NCBI RefSeq assembly: GCF_026236535.1
Contig: NZ_JAHTMW010000026.1
Location: 35,749 to 99,748, forward strand
Direction: 5' to 3'
From: Streptomyces sp. SKN60
Lineage (GTDB): Bacteria; Actinomycetota; Actinomycetes; Streptomycetales; Streptomycetaceae
Length of the DNA stretch: 64,000 bases
Shown here piece by piece: positions 58,101 through 64,000 of this stretch. The position numbers were made by a program, and so were the translations under genes. Every line of letters starts with the position of its first letter. Within the stretch, counting starts at the first letter, position 1. The notes beneath the pieces were generated by a model that did no database searches, was not told the origin of the DNA, and saw only the letters and a program-made list of their open reading frames with translations.

Positions 58101-58799
58101 CCACAACGCCTTAGGCGTCGATGTCGTCTTGTCGCTGTCCGCCCAGCCCGAGGAACTGAAGCCCGCCGCCGACGCCACCGACGACTGCGTGTACGCCTTG
58201 TACGTCCGTATCCGCCCGTCCCGGCCCTCGACCGTGAACGAATCCGGACCCGCAGCCGCGGTTCCGCCCTTCGACGTCACCCGCACAAACGACTCATCCC
58301 GCGTGCGGTACTGCGTCCCGTCCGCGCCGTCCTTGGCCCCGCCCTGGGCCATCAACCGCTGCCCGTCCAGGCAGTACCGGTCCGTGTCCGCGAACCGCAC
58401 CGCCGTCCTGTGGCCGTCCTCCGTCAGTGTCTGCCCGCATCGAAGGATCGCCGACAGACCGTCGATCGACCATCCCATGCCCAACAGGCCGTCACCGGCC
58501 GAGCTCGAGTACCGCAGTGCAAGGCGCGGCTGCACCCCCGCCCGTCCCGTAGGCACCTCCAACGGCAGCGTATACGTGTAGGCGCCTGAGGAATCCACCG
58601 CCGACGAGCCCGGCAGATAGCCACCCCCCACAGCCCCCGACAACCCCGAAGCCGACACCGACAACGGCACCGGCGGCCTCGGCACACCTGGCGGATCCAC
58701 TGCCGCCAACGCCACTGACGGAGCAACCCCCGCCAACAGCGCCCCCGACACCGCCACAGCAAGCGACCGCAACATCGGCCACCGCACTCTTCCATCCAT
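52149..58799 (-). CDS. SpvB/RHS-repeat polymorphic toxin-like protein, second copy
   Basis: This protein of about 2,216 aa has a signal peptide (MDGRVRWPMLRSLAVAVSG and on to ALA), an SpvB-like domain (LALRYSSSAGDGLLGMGWSI), FG-GAP/VCBS repeats (DFNGDGVDD, DLNGDGRAD, DMDGDGRGE, DVDNDGRDD), long YD/RHS repeats, and a core ending GRIYDPTQQRFLTPDP and NNIDPTGY. The roughly 290-residue C-terminal part has CLLNCNTGADPSHLS, a hydrophobic Ala-rich segment and ends QYWEYHDHLMHSI. It matches no toxin fold I know. ATG 58799 has GGAG about 6 nt upstream; an upstream in-frame start is unlikely. No immunity gene follows; IS256, ISL3 and IS5 remnants lie there instead. Confidence 0.85.
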   Translation of the reverse strand: MDGRVRWPMLRSLAVAVSGALLAGVAPSVALAAVDPPGVPRPPVPLSVSASGLSGAVGGGYLPGSSAVDSSGAYTYTLPLEVPTGRAGVQPRLALRYSSSAGDGLLGMGWSIDGLSAILRCGQTLTEDGHRTAVRFADTDRYCLDGQRLMAQGGAKDGADGTQYRTRDESFVRVTSKGGTAAAGPDSFTVEGRDGRIRTYKAYTQSSVASAAGFSSSGWADSDKTTSTPKALWLLSVEADRSGNETRFEYTPDDAHLPQRITYTHGAGGRAGVRKVEFTYEDRADKSFTYGTGVRIESSKRIKSIDMYAPNPDATALVWQYNIGYKSGKSGHSMLASAALCGPSSGSCSRAKKFDYSDPSRFPSFTTSTLATPSGWQSGLSGKPAAMQTGDFNGDGVDDVVVTPGGESDAVGLGVQHWIRLGKRTGSTVAPLDSAFRLDNAGEWHDNGVLSGSLPFDFDGDGRTEFAESYSDAGGAHLSGLRWDEASHTFKSAGGSLPAGAAADRIRTSQVDLNGDGRADTVTQELGSRPTAGTTLPAAPFTARLNTSTAAATSFGNQLTGAMNASLCDVRVVDMDGDGRGELVGKLYSETGPDPNNNVPLTSECDNTSLFSVKLDDAGGLKVEPMSKQVGGKTSFWAMSSAVSGDFNGDGLPDFLVRHEDNIAIDFRVLFNTGRGLAVGPAITLAAGDMRVADVDNDGRDDVVLVGLNGVETDVALSNGDGTFTGWGKLAAATGDKGVSGRYPGTQLGDFNGDGRTDMAWIDNSVLKVAVQDARTQADRMVSVTDADTPWPNEEIGYKTSWTEHPDQMGNVQNCAAAFPLVCLRHGRTVVRSVQSRAHSMAASAQDVKPVGTYYAFEDPVADVRTGFVGFGEMRTWEPLRNAETITTFDVRTLTDGVFHPGVGKAKDVLTVQPILTDQQVANLATKATARIVHTVYTDDTVKMNAGTTYAVLPAGSTTTEWEQPVSIEWRGLDEPGVTATRHVGGVNEAGATILRKTTVTDKHDDGFGNTTSHTVETTGGTKEVTVTGYDNRTTPWLIGLPNTATVTATEPDGTTSSRSSTSHFDDYGRLDMVEVEKNNTDPDADDVKQTTTYGYDALGVLTTTTLSTPHRPNAVTHTEYKPVFENQPDEEIYPSLVWSEHDVAEMRPSTWMITHPGYGVTLASEDVNGRITTTTYDQLGRPLTLKTAGEADTTISYARTPVTGGSNGQTVTTTKAGTTTKVTTDPLGRAVSSGATAFDGNTATSTTAYDLLGRKASETAAAPGGTTRYEYDTLDRPIKTILPDGKTITTDNTFSKTTTTDAAGLKKEISFDLDGRMTKSTSYLTSGSTTTAVPTTFGYAPFGLLAKTTDDKGNTTVFGYDVRGRRTSIDDPDKGTTTTHYYGTGLVRDETHAKSGHTTSFTYDDLGRKISQTSEDGTSTYEWDTAAHGIGQMATATNQADNITTAFRYDAQGRPAGTDWTVSGTRYSTDTTYDSSGRAATLTYPDAPGRTRAGGNAFTITYGYNTAGQLKTLTDTTGGGHNITSPTTGSPQTLWTVGSRKPAGDLASATLGNGTSITRAYDPNGTGRTTNITATTSAAQGSAKRLDLAYTYTDNGRVKTRTQDDTRGKRTETYTYDTLDRLTNWNLQNGTAQAIDHGYTYDTLGNITPAGQDRTYGKPDTGGLARPHLLATNDAGTTGGVMSYDYDSEGRQTTVTDEAGTTLRKTTYTADDLPRTITDKDGKVTTYLYDAFGHRIAALDPAGMTLTPGGLFEQRTTTGTTPPTTTQTYTIDSPDGPVAQITWNGTTPTTTYALTDLLGSTNATLNTTGTTTNTTLTDPWGAPVNPDGTPLTTNPTHQTHGYTGHETDPTGLINMTGRIYDPTQQRFLTPDPYIADTTNSQAYNPYVYVNNNPTNNIDPTGYLTCAFVITGPCEEPGTGAKTPTSTAGGWYTPKGTTVLGATYDQTSTWEQNETVARAAWKQTREAFFAAAFRDQYKAAHHNPTPAPVKKTTTGGYVCLLNCNTGADPSHLSVVFAANPGSDISREADAKQKALNEKIATVEKVKAGLQYVLTGAAYAEWVLLAIYTNGATAPVTPASIAGIQAEIAASDAAATSATVAGASGTGATVAAGEVAAGACATNPEKCQAVAEKVVQQIVTKNGGSAAAEIQAAIDRSQSIRQTLTALESEFSRVTLSPGTSISAGAARLGFSSVEQYWEYHDHLMHSIAATRALLPK

Positions 58800-59086
58800 C
58801 AAAAACTCCAAAATCGCAATAAACGGCGCAATGAAAACCGAACAAGGCATGAGCGGAACATGGGGCCTCCGCAGTCAGGCCAAAACGCCACAGGCGGAAA
58901 CCCAAAAGTCGCGGTTGCTGTGCCTTGATCTACCAGTGCAGCGAACCACTAGGAAGCGGCAGCCACAGGAATTCGATTCAGCGCGTCAACTGGAATTTGA
59001 CCGGATTGCGTCGGGAAACATGACTTCCCCTCGCAGAGCCGCCGCAGATCAGAGTTCCAACGATGAGTCAACGAGTTCTGGCTTTG

Positions 59087-59524
59087 TCAACCGATGACAA
59101 CCTTCCCCTCGAGCTCACCGACCGGCACCCGCACCAACGGGGCCTTCGCCGGACCCGCAACCGGTGCGCCGGTGGACGCATCAAAACGGCTGCCATGACA
59201 CGGGCACACGATCAGCCCATCGGTGACCTCGCCGACTAGGCATCCCGCATGTGTACACACCGCGCTGAACCCATGAAGCCGCCCCTCCCCGTCCCGGGCC
59301 ACCACGATCCCCGCATCGGAAACCACAACCCCACCCCCCTTGGGAATGCTCGAAGCATCCGCGATTGACGCCCCCTTCCGGGAATCCTCCAGACCTCGCG
59401 GATTCGGCGCCGGCCCTGCCGAGCACCCGTTCAACAGAACGCCCACAGCACCCACAGCACCCACCACAAACGAGCGCCGCCCCACACCCACTTCACAACC
59501 CCCAACGCCACACGGTCCAGACAA
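59087..59524 (-). CDS. Rieske [2Fe-2S] lipoprotein
   Basis: This 145-aa protein has a twin-arginine-like GRRSFVVGAVGAVG signal ending in LLNGC, a lipobox, and a Rieske domain with CTHAGC and CPCHGS, which supply two Cys and two His for the cluster. It would carry electrons at the outer face of the membrane. It could in principle serve an oxygenase, but no partner is next to it. A weak operator-like site lies upstream (59600-59616). Confidence 0.9.
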   Translation of the reverse strand: MSGPCGVGGCEVGVGRRSFVVGAVGAVGVLLNGCSAGPAPNPRGLEDSRKGASIADASSIPKGGGVVVSDAGIVVARDGEGRLHGFSAVCTHAGCLVGEVTDGLIVCPCHGSRFDASTGAPVAGPAKAPLVRVPVGELEGKVVIG

Positions 59525-59684
59525 GAGAACCTCCTATGTCACGAAGAGCAGGCCAGACGAGTACTGCAAACACATACGCGCCACAACACCCAACTAGGCA
59601 GAGGAATCCGTACTCAACCACTGGGCTTGAAGTCCATCGGGTTGTGGTGAGCGTGTGCCCGGCGGGTCTGTACGGTCAACAGTG

Positions 59685-60166
59685 GATCTTCGAGAGCTGG
59701 ACGCTCTGAACGACCAGCTGATCAGTCAGCTGGTCGACCGGGCCCAGGCCGACGGGATCAAGCTCACCGGCGAAGGCGGACTGCTGCAGCAGCTGACGAA
59801 GAGGATCCTCGAGTCCGCCCTGGGGGGAGAGATCACCGACCATCTCGGGCACGAGAAGCATGAGAAGACCACACACGCAACGGCCCCCGTGCCAAGACCG
59901 TGACGACGGGGGTCGGGCCTGTCGAGAGCGAGGTTCTCAGGGACCGTGAGGGCTCGTTCGAGCCGCAAATCTTCAGGAAGCGGCAGCGTCGTCTGTCCGG
60001 CGTGGACGAGAGGGTGCTGTCCCTGTTCGCCCGCGGCCTGACTCATGGAGAGATCTCCGCCCACCTGGCCGAGGTCTACAGCGCCGAGATGTCCAAGACA
60101 ACCATCTCGACGATCACGGACAGCCATAGGCATCCGTGGCGGTCGCGGGCCGGATGCTCTTCATGA
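59685..60166 (+). pseudogene. IS256-family transposase N-terminal remnant
   Basis: LDALNDQLISQLVDRAQADG, GEGGLLQQLTKRILESALGG and EITDHLGHEKH, then after a frameshift near 59895 VLRDREGSFEPQIFRKRQRR and LSLFARGLTHGEISAHLAEV. The catalytic domain is missing after TDSHRHPWR. Confidence 0.85.
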
Positions 60167-60176
60167 TGGCAGCGGC

Positions 60177-60386
60177 CTAGTCGGCGGACAGACCAGTGGG
60201 AGCGCCGCCAAGCACCAGGTCATGCAGGACGGCGTGCAGCCGGTTGAGGACGCGGGTGCGTTCGTGGGCCAGGTCGTCGTGCCGCTCGCTCAGCAGCCAC
60301 AGGATCGTAGTCTGGTCCTCGGGGACCACAGGCCGCAGGCCGACGCTGGGCCACCTGGTGGCCGGCAGCATCGACCGCGACTGCAC
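60177..60386 (-). pseudogene. IS110-family transposase fragment
   Basis: RPVVPEDQTTILWLLSERHD and RVLNRLHAVLHDLVLGGAPT match the coiled linker of an IS110 transposase. Both ends are lost. Confidence 0.7.
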
Positions 60387-60389
60387 AGG

Positions 60390-60690
60390 CCCGCCTTCCC
60401 GAAGGAGAGCCTGGCGATCAGGATCCGGGATGTGCTCGGGGTGATCTTCGAGGATCAGGACTTCGCCGCTCTGTTCCCGGCACGGGGCAAGCGTGCCTGG
60501 TCACCGGGCCGACTGGCTCTGGTGCTGCAGTTCGCCGAGAGCGGCTACGAGATCGTCCGCCGTGACAACGCCCGCAAAGAGCACGAGGTCACTACGGCGA
60601 CCAGCATCAACGACATCGCCCGCGACCTCACTATCTGGTTGGCTGCCCGCGACTTCCCCGGACGGTCAACCAGGCAGGTCAGCGAGTAAC
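60390..60690 (+). pseudogene. IS1182-type N-terminal remnant with unrelated tail
   Basis: FPKESLAIRIRDVLGVIFED and RAWSPGRLALVLQFAE match the start of IS1182 transposases. The frame then runs into GYEIVRRDNARKEHEV and INDIARDLTIWLAARDFPG, which does not belong to that family. The join makes a chimeric frame. Confidence 0.6.
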
Positions 60691-61286
60691 ACGGCCTAAC
60701 CATGGCCCTCCACGACGCCGTCCGAACGACGGGCAGTCGAGGATATGGAAGGCGGCACCACAGAACTCACAGCAGAGCCCCAGAGCCCCGCCTTCACCAG
60801 TACTCACCCCTCTGACTGTCTCGGCGATCCTGGCCCGCGCCCGCGATCAAGTGACCAAGCTGTGCCACAGCAACGAGGATCGCGGCTTACTACGAACCTG
60901 GGCAGATGTGTCATTGCTCGCCCTGGCGGCCCTCTCCTGCGATCCACTGAGCTGGCCTGCGGAGCTGCCGGAGACACCAGCCGAGTCCTACCGCCGCCGC
61001 TTCCTCGGCGTAGCCCTCGAATATGCGCTGCACCCGGTCACCGCCCCGCAAACAACAGCGCCACGACTGCTCGATCACATCGGCAGCCCCAGTGGACGAC
61101 AGCGGCCATCGACGCTCTGCATGCCGGCTGGCACGCCGCTGGCTCGGCCACCGCATCCGACGACCCAGCCAGTCATATCGTCGCCTGCGCCGTGCGGACA
61201 CAGCGGACACATCGGTACGGCTGCGCACTGTGCGAATCCATGTTCATCAGCCCAGCGTGACCGCAGGGCGCGTCGGGCAAAGGCAT
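60691..61286. other. Possible frameshifted small gene
   Basis: A plus-strand frame from about 60838 reads LLRTWADVSLLALAALSCDP and ESYRRRFLGVALEYALHPVT. After a shift near 61090 it reads WTTAAIDALHAGWHAAG and IVACAVRTQRTHRYGCALCE to a stop at 61258. It has no family I recognise and may be a decayed gene. Confidence 0.35.
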
Positions 61287-61303
61287 GAGGTAATGACTAC
61301 TCA
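61287..61303. promoter_or_regulatory. Operator-like site before ATP-grasp operon
   Basis: TGAGGTA-atgac-TACTCA: the right half is intact and the left half carries one extra G. It lies 105 nt before the ATP-grasp start. Confidence 0.4.
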
Positions 61304-61407
61304 CGGCGCCGATGCCGACCAGGGGTAGGTTCGGAGGGCAAGTGGTCAGCGTCGGGATGCCTTGCAACGTCTCCGAGATGCGGCCGAGATGCCCACAGGA
61401 GAGTTGC

Positions 61408-62325
61408 ATGAGCGTTACCAGGATTGCGATCGTGACCAGTGATGCCGGCATCGAGTACGACGTGGATCTTCCGCTGATCGTAGATGCGCTGCGCGCCGAT
61501 GGGCTGACAGTGGAGACTGTGCTGTGGGATGCGCCCGCAGCGGCCTGGGAGCGGTTTGACCTAGCGGTGATCCGGTCGACCTGGGACTACGTGGAACGGC
61601 TCGACGATTTCCTGGTCTGGGCCGACACCACCGGGGTGCGCACTCGGCTGTGGAACCCCGCACCCGTGATCCGCTGGAACAGCGACAAGCACTACCTGCG
61701 GGCACTCGCCCAGCGGGAGGTCGCCGTTGTGCCGACCCGCTTTCTCGAGCCGGGAACGCAGTTCACCCCAGCAGACTTCACGCAGGCGGACGGTGTGGTG
61801 GTCAAGCCATCGGTTTCCGCGGGTGCCTTGGACACCGCACGCTACGAGCCCGGGCGGCACGAAGATGCCGCTCGTCATGCCCAGATGCTCCTGAACCAGG
61901 GCCGCAGCGTGATGGTTCAGCCGTATCTGCCCCGGGTGGCAGAGGGAGAGCGCGCTCTGATCTTCATCGGCGGTGGATTCAGCCATGCGATCCGCAAGGA
62001 TCCCCTGCTTACGGAGCCAGGAGTAATCGACAACGATCGGGTTCCGCATCTCGGCGTCGCCCCGTACCAACCCACCAAGGAGGAGATCCGCACCGCGTTG
62101 GCAGCGCTGGCAGCCATTCCGTCGCCGAAAGCACCGCTGTTCGCCCGGGTGGATCTGGTGCTGAACAACATCGGGGAACCCGTGGTCCTGGAACTGGAGC
62201 TCATCGAACCGAATCTGTTCCTTCAAAGCAGCATGGAAGGACTGAGGCACTTCGTCGACGCGGTAACGGCGCGAGCCGGGGCCAGCGCCGGCTGTCCGCA
62301 GTTGGGGCTGGATGGGTTCTGCTGA
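61408..62325 (+). CDS. ATP-grasp ligase, RimK-like
   Basis: This 305-aa enzyme of the ATP-grasp fold would join a carboxylate to an amine or similar nucleophile via acyl phosphate. Visible parts are an N-terminal Rossmann-like segment (AIVTSDAG), VVVKPSVSAGA with the ATP-binding lysine, RVDLVLNN and LELELIEPNLFL with the Mg-binding acids and Asn. ATG 61408 has GGAGAG 6 nt upstream. It heads a plus-strand unit with a SnoaL-like gene and a hypothetical gene. It could add or ligate an amino acid on the cluster product, if the operator site links it to the regulon. Confidence 0.88.
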   Translation: MSVTRIAIVTSDAGIEYDVDLPLIVDALRADGLTVETVLWDAPAAAWERFDLAVIRSTWDYVERLDDFLVWADTTGVRTRLWNPAPVIRWNSDKHYLRALAQREVAVVPTRFLEPGTQFTPADFTQADGVVVKPSVSAGALDTARYEPGRHEDAARHAQMLLNQGRSVMVQPYLPRVAEGERALIFIGGGFSHAIRKDPLLTEPGVIDNDRVPHLGVAPYQPTKEEIRTALAALAAIPSPKAPLFARVDLVLNNIGEPVVLELELIEPNLFLQSSMEGLRHFVDAVTARAGASAGCPQLGLDGFC

Positions 62326-62390
62326 TCCCCCTCCCTGGAACGGCCCACGCCTTGGTCGGGTGCGGCAGTGAACTGATAGCAAGGGCTGCC

Positions 62391-62834
62391 ATGCGGCATG
62401 AAATGACAGAACTTCTCGATCGCGTATTCGAGTTGTGGTGCAATCCTTCCACGGACGACGCGGCCGCCGCGCAGGCCTTCCGTGCCTGTTACGCCGACCC
62501 GGTGTCGATCAACGGTGTTGCCACGACTGCCACTGATTTGGTGACCCGGATGCGAGCCCTGCATCGCGCACTGGCCGATCTGGATGTCGATGTGATCCGT
62601 CGGGTCGACAGCACAGACACCATCACTGTCGTCTTCTTCCTGCTCGGCCATCACACCGGCCGGATGATGACGCCAATGGGTGAGATCCTGCCCACAGGAA
62701 GGCGTGTACGCGTTCACACGATCGATGTGCTGAAGGTGGAGAACGGCAAGATAACCGACGTGTGGGTGGTCTCAGATCAACTTGAGTTCCTCAGGGGACC
62801 TGATCCCCTGCTGGGTGCGTTTCTCGTTGAGTGA
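62391..62834 (+). CDS. SnoaL/NTF2-like protein
   Basis: This 147-aa protein has the pattern of SnoaL-like cyclases and NTF2 folds: FELWCNPSTDDAAAAQAFRA, YADPVSINGVATTATDLVTR, and a C-terminal strand pair VHTIDVLKVENGKITDVWVV. Such proteins cyclise polyketides, hydrolyse epoxides or simply bind ligands. ATG 62391 has AAGG 8 nt upstream. It is 65 bp past the ATP-grasp gene and its TGA overlaps the next GTG. Confidence 0.8.
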   Translation: MRHEMTELLDRVFELWCNPSTDDAAAAQAFRACYADPVSINGVATTATDLVTRMRALHRALADLDVDVIRRVDSTDTITVVFFLLGHHTGRMMTPMGEILPTGRRVRVHTIDVLKVENGKITDVWVVSDQLEFLRGPDPLLGAFLVE

Positions 62835-63541
62835 GCTGTTCAGAATGGCCACTGATCGGGTGGCGGGCTGACGTCTCACAACGGAGGAATTGCCAAAACC
62901 TGTGGACGGGAGATGATGTTCGCGACTACATGGACCACGATGTTGCAGAGGAATACACCTTGCCTGATGTCGAGCTTGCCCGACTGCTCCTGGTAGCCAT
63001 TCACGCCTGTCCCGATCGGCTTGATGAGGATGACTGGCTGTCTATTCCGTCTTGGGATGCCGATCTGGGACCACATCGGGCCGTGCCCGCTGGCACCAGG
63101 CTGTCCATTGCGGCGTGGGCCGCGCACCTGGACGGGTGGACGCTCCGGTCTGTGGATGGGAACGTCGAGGCGTCCAAGGAGGAGTGCGTTGTGAGTGTCT
63201 GCCGAGCCGGTCAACTCGCGCTCGGACTCAGCGACCGGGACGCCGCCAAGCTGTTCGATCCTGGCACCGACACCGCTGAGGCCCTGCTGGCCGTGTGGCA
63301 GATCGCAGACGGCGCCAGGGCGATCGACTGGGCCATCGATGAGATGAAGAATCGGGAACTCAACTACGGGGAGCCGTTCGGGGCCGACTGGCCGGAGCCT
63401 CCCGCTCATTACGCGCCCGGAAGGGGTGACGTCTGGCCCGAGCGGCCCGAGGAGCTGTGGTGGGGCGACCATCTCGCCTGGAGCGAACGGCCCGACGGCC
63501 GCGAGTGGTCATTCGGCCGCGCGCGACCATTCAATAACTGA
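62831..63541 (+). CDS. Hypothetical protein coupled to SnoaL-like gene
   Basis: This protein of up to 236 aa starts at a GTG overlapping the previous stop (GTGA); ATG 62930 (MDHDVAEEYTLPD) is an alternative. It has a central LSIAAWAAHLDGWTLRS and CRAGQLALGLSDRDAAKLFD, recalling small actinobacterial proteins of unknown function that carry an AGWxxxLxG segment, and a Trp/Pro-rich C-terminus. There is no signal peptide or membrane segment. The function is not known. Confidence 0.65.
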   Translation: MSCSEWPLIGWRADVSQRRNCQNLWTGDDVRDYMDHDVAEEYTLPDVELARLLLVAIHACPDRLDEDDWLSIPSWDADLGPHRAVPAGTRLSIAAWAAHLDGWTLRSVDGNVEASKEECVVSVCRAGQLALGLSDRDAAKLFDPGTDTAEALLAVWQIADGARAIDWAIDEMKNRELNYGEPFGADWPEPPAHYAPGRGDVWPERPEELWWGDHLAWSERPDGREWSFGRARPFNN

Positions 63542-63594
63542 CGGGTCGGGCCGGCGATCGGCTGAGCCGGTCTTTCGGCGACAAAGCGGTGTTC

Positions 63595-63706
63595 CTGTTG
63601 GTCCTGGCCAAGGGCCGGTGAGGGCGGGGCGAGCGATTACCCGGAACCACGAGGCCATGGCCGGGTCGGTGATCATCTTCATGGCCCGCAGACTCACACC
63701 CGAGTG
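63595..63706 (+). pseudogene. IS5-type transposase tail remnant
   Basis: ITRNHEAMAGSVIIFMARRL matches the last residues (NHEAMVYWAMTIIMTRRL pattern) of an IS5-family transposase. Nothing upstream matches. Confidence 0.55.
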
Positions 63707-63753
63707 AGGTCCATGATCGCCAAGCTGCCGGCGGGCCTCGCACCGGGTTGTGG

Positions 63754-63930
63754 TCAGGCCGCGGCCGCCGTTTCCGGTCGTTCGACCAGGACGCCGTTCT
63801 CGAATCTGGCGCCGGCGCGGACGAGGGGGACCAGGTGGGCGCCGGTGATCGCCCGCCAGCGGGCCTGGGCGGACTCGACGAGCTTGAACACCATGGCGAG
63901 TGCGGCGGCCGGGCTGCCGGCGCCGGGGAC
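63754..63930 (-). pseudogene. Probable IS256-family transposase C-terminal remnant
   Basis: GAGSPAAALAMVFKLVESAQ and HLVPLVRAGARFENGVLVER, ending at a stop 63754. The likeness is to mutator-type C-termini. The match breaks at about 63930, where the next element begins. Confidence 0.5.
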
Positions 63931-64000
63931 TGTAAATCGTTCGGTGTAACTCCCGATCATGGAGGATGCACCGATGACCAGTGAGAACGTGACCGAGGCC
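63931..64000 (+). mobile_element. Left end of a further IS element (runs off right edge)
   Basis: A new sequence beginning GACTGTAAATCGTTCGGTGT cuts the transposase remnant before it. Such TGTAAAT...GTGTAAC ends are typical of Streptomyces IS256-type elements. The TIR partner is outside the window. Confidence 0.45.
63974..64000 (+). CDS. Start of probable IS256-family transposase
   Basis: ATG 63974 has GGAGG 8 nt upstream and begins MTSENVTEA, then leaves the window. Identity rests on the adjoining IS end. Confidence 0.4.

Noticed and set aside
60796..60806. Single TACTCA near 60.8 kb
   Set aside because: No left half at the right spacing; a lone six-mer is expected by chance.
1..64000. tRNA, rRNA, riboswitch or CRISPR array
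   Set aside because: Reading both strands by eye I saw no cloverleaf, rRNA segment, riboswitch core or repeat-spacer array; a tRNAscan/Infernal run would be needed to exclude them fully.

Overview
The window is GC-rich actinomycete DNA, almost certainly from Streptomyces or a close relative. The clues are codon use, GTG/TTG starts with GGAGG-type ribosome binding sites, large ATP-binding LuxR (LAL) regulators, a DUF6192/RacP gene pair remnant and typical Streptomyces insertion-sequence debris. It looks like a chromosome-arm region in which a natural-product gene cluster has been cut up by transposons.

Layout. Positions 1-8035 hold a minus-strand hybrid assembly line: a stand-alone condensation domain, an A-PCP didomain, a KS-AT-C-methyltransferase-ACP polyketide synthase, and the start of a thioesterase running off the left edge. 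After IS remnants (8.1-8.9 kb) come a small lipoprotein gene and an unassigned stretch. A 2,418-aa SpvB/RHS polymorphic toxin with a papain-fold C-terminus follows (11.2-18.5 kb), then an FKBP-type prolyl isomerase lipoprotein and an IS5-type pseudogene. Positions 20.7-29.1 kb hold two LAL regulators, an MFS exporter, a DUF998 membrane protein and a truncated fifth LAL start. A nested IS110 wreck, a GNAT gene and an IS5 wreck cover 29.5-33.1 kb. At 33.6-38.3 kb lies a minus-strand tailoring operon: P450, tandem heme-oxygenase-like diiron protein, small beta-barrel protein, second P450. More IS, recombinase and transposase remnants precede the third LAL (40.5-43.1 kb), an ASCH protein and the fourth LAL (45.3-48.0 kb). 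Then come an anti-sigma-type ATPase, DUF6192/RacP remnants, four transposase remnants, a second RHS protein (52.1-58.8 kb), a Rieske lipoprotein, further IS remnants, and a plus-strand ATP-grasp/SnoaL-like/hypothetical operon (61.4-63.5 kb). The right edge enters a probable IS256-family element.

How it fits together. The most interesting signal is a shared 17-bp palindrome, TGAGTA-N5-TACTCA. It is perfect three times (two tandem copies before the P450 operon, one before the fourth LAL gene). Near-matches lie before the assembly-line operon, the lipoprotein, the DUF998-MFS pair and the ATP-grasp operon. Half-conserved copies lie at the same distance before the first and third LAL genes. This suggests one regulon, hence one biosynthetic cluster, spread over more than 50 kb and interrupted by mobile DNA and two RHS genes. 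The binding protein is not known from sequence; a LAL regulator is the natural candidate.

Both RHS toxin-like genes lack a recognisable downstream immunity gene. At least fifteen transposase or recombinase fragments are frameshifted, truncated or fused.
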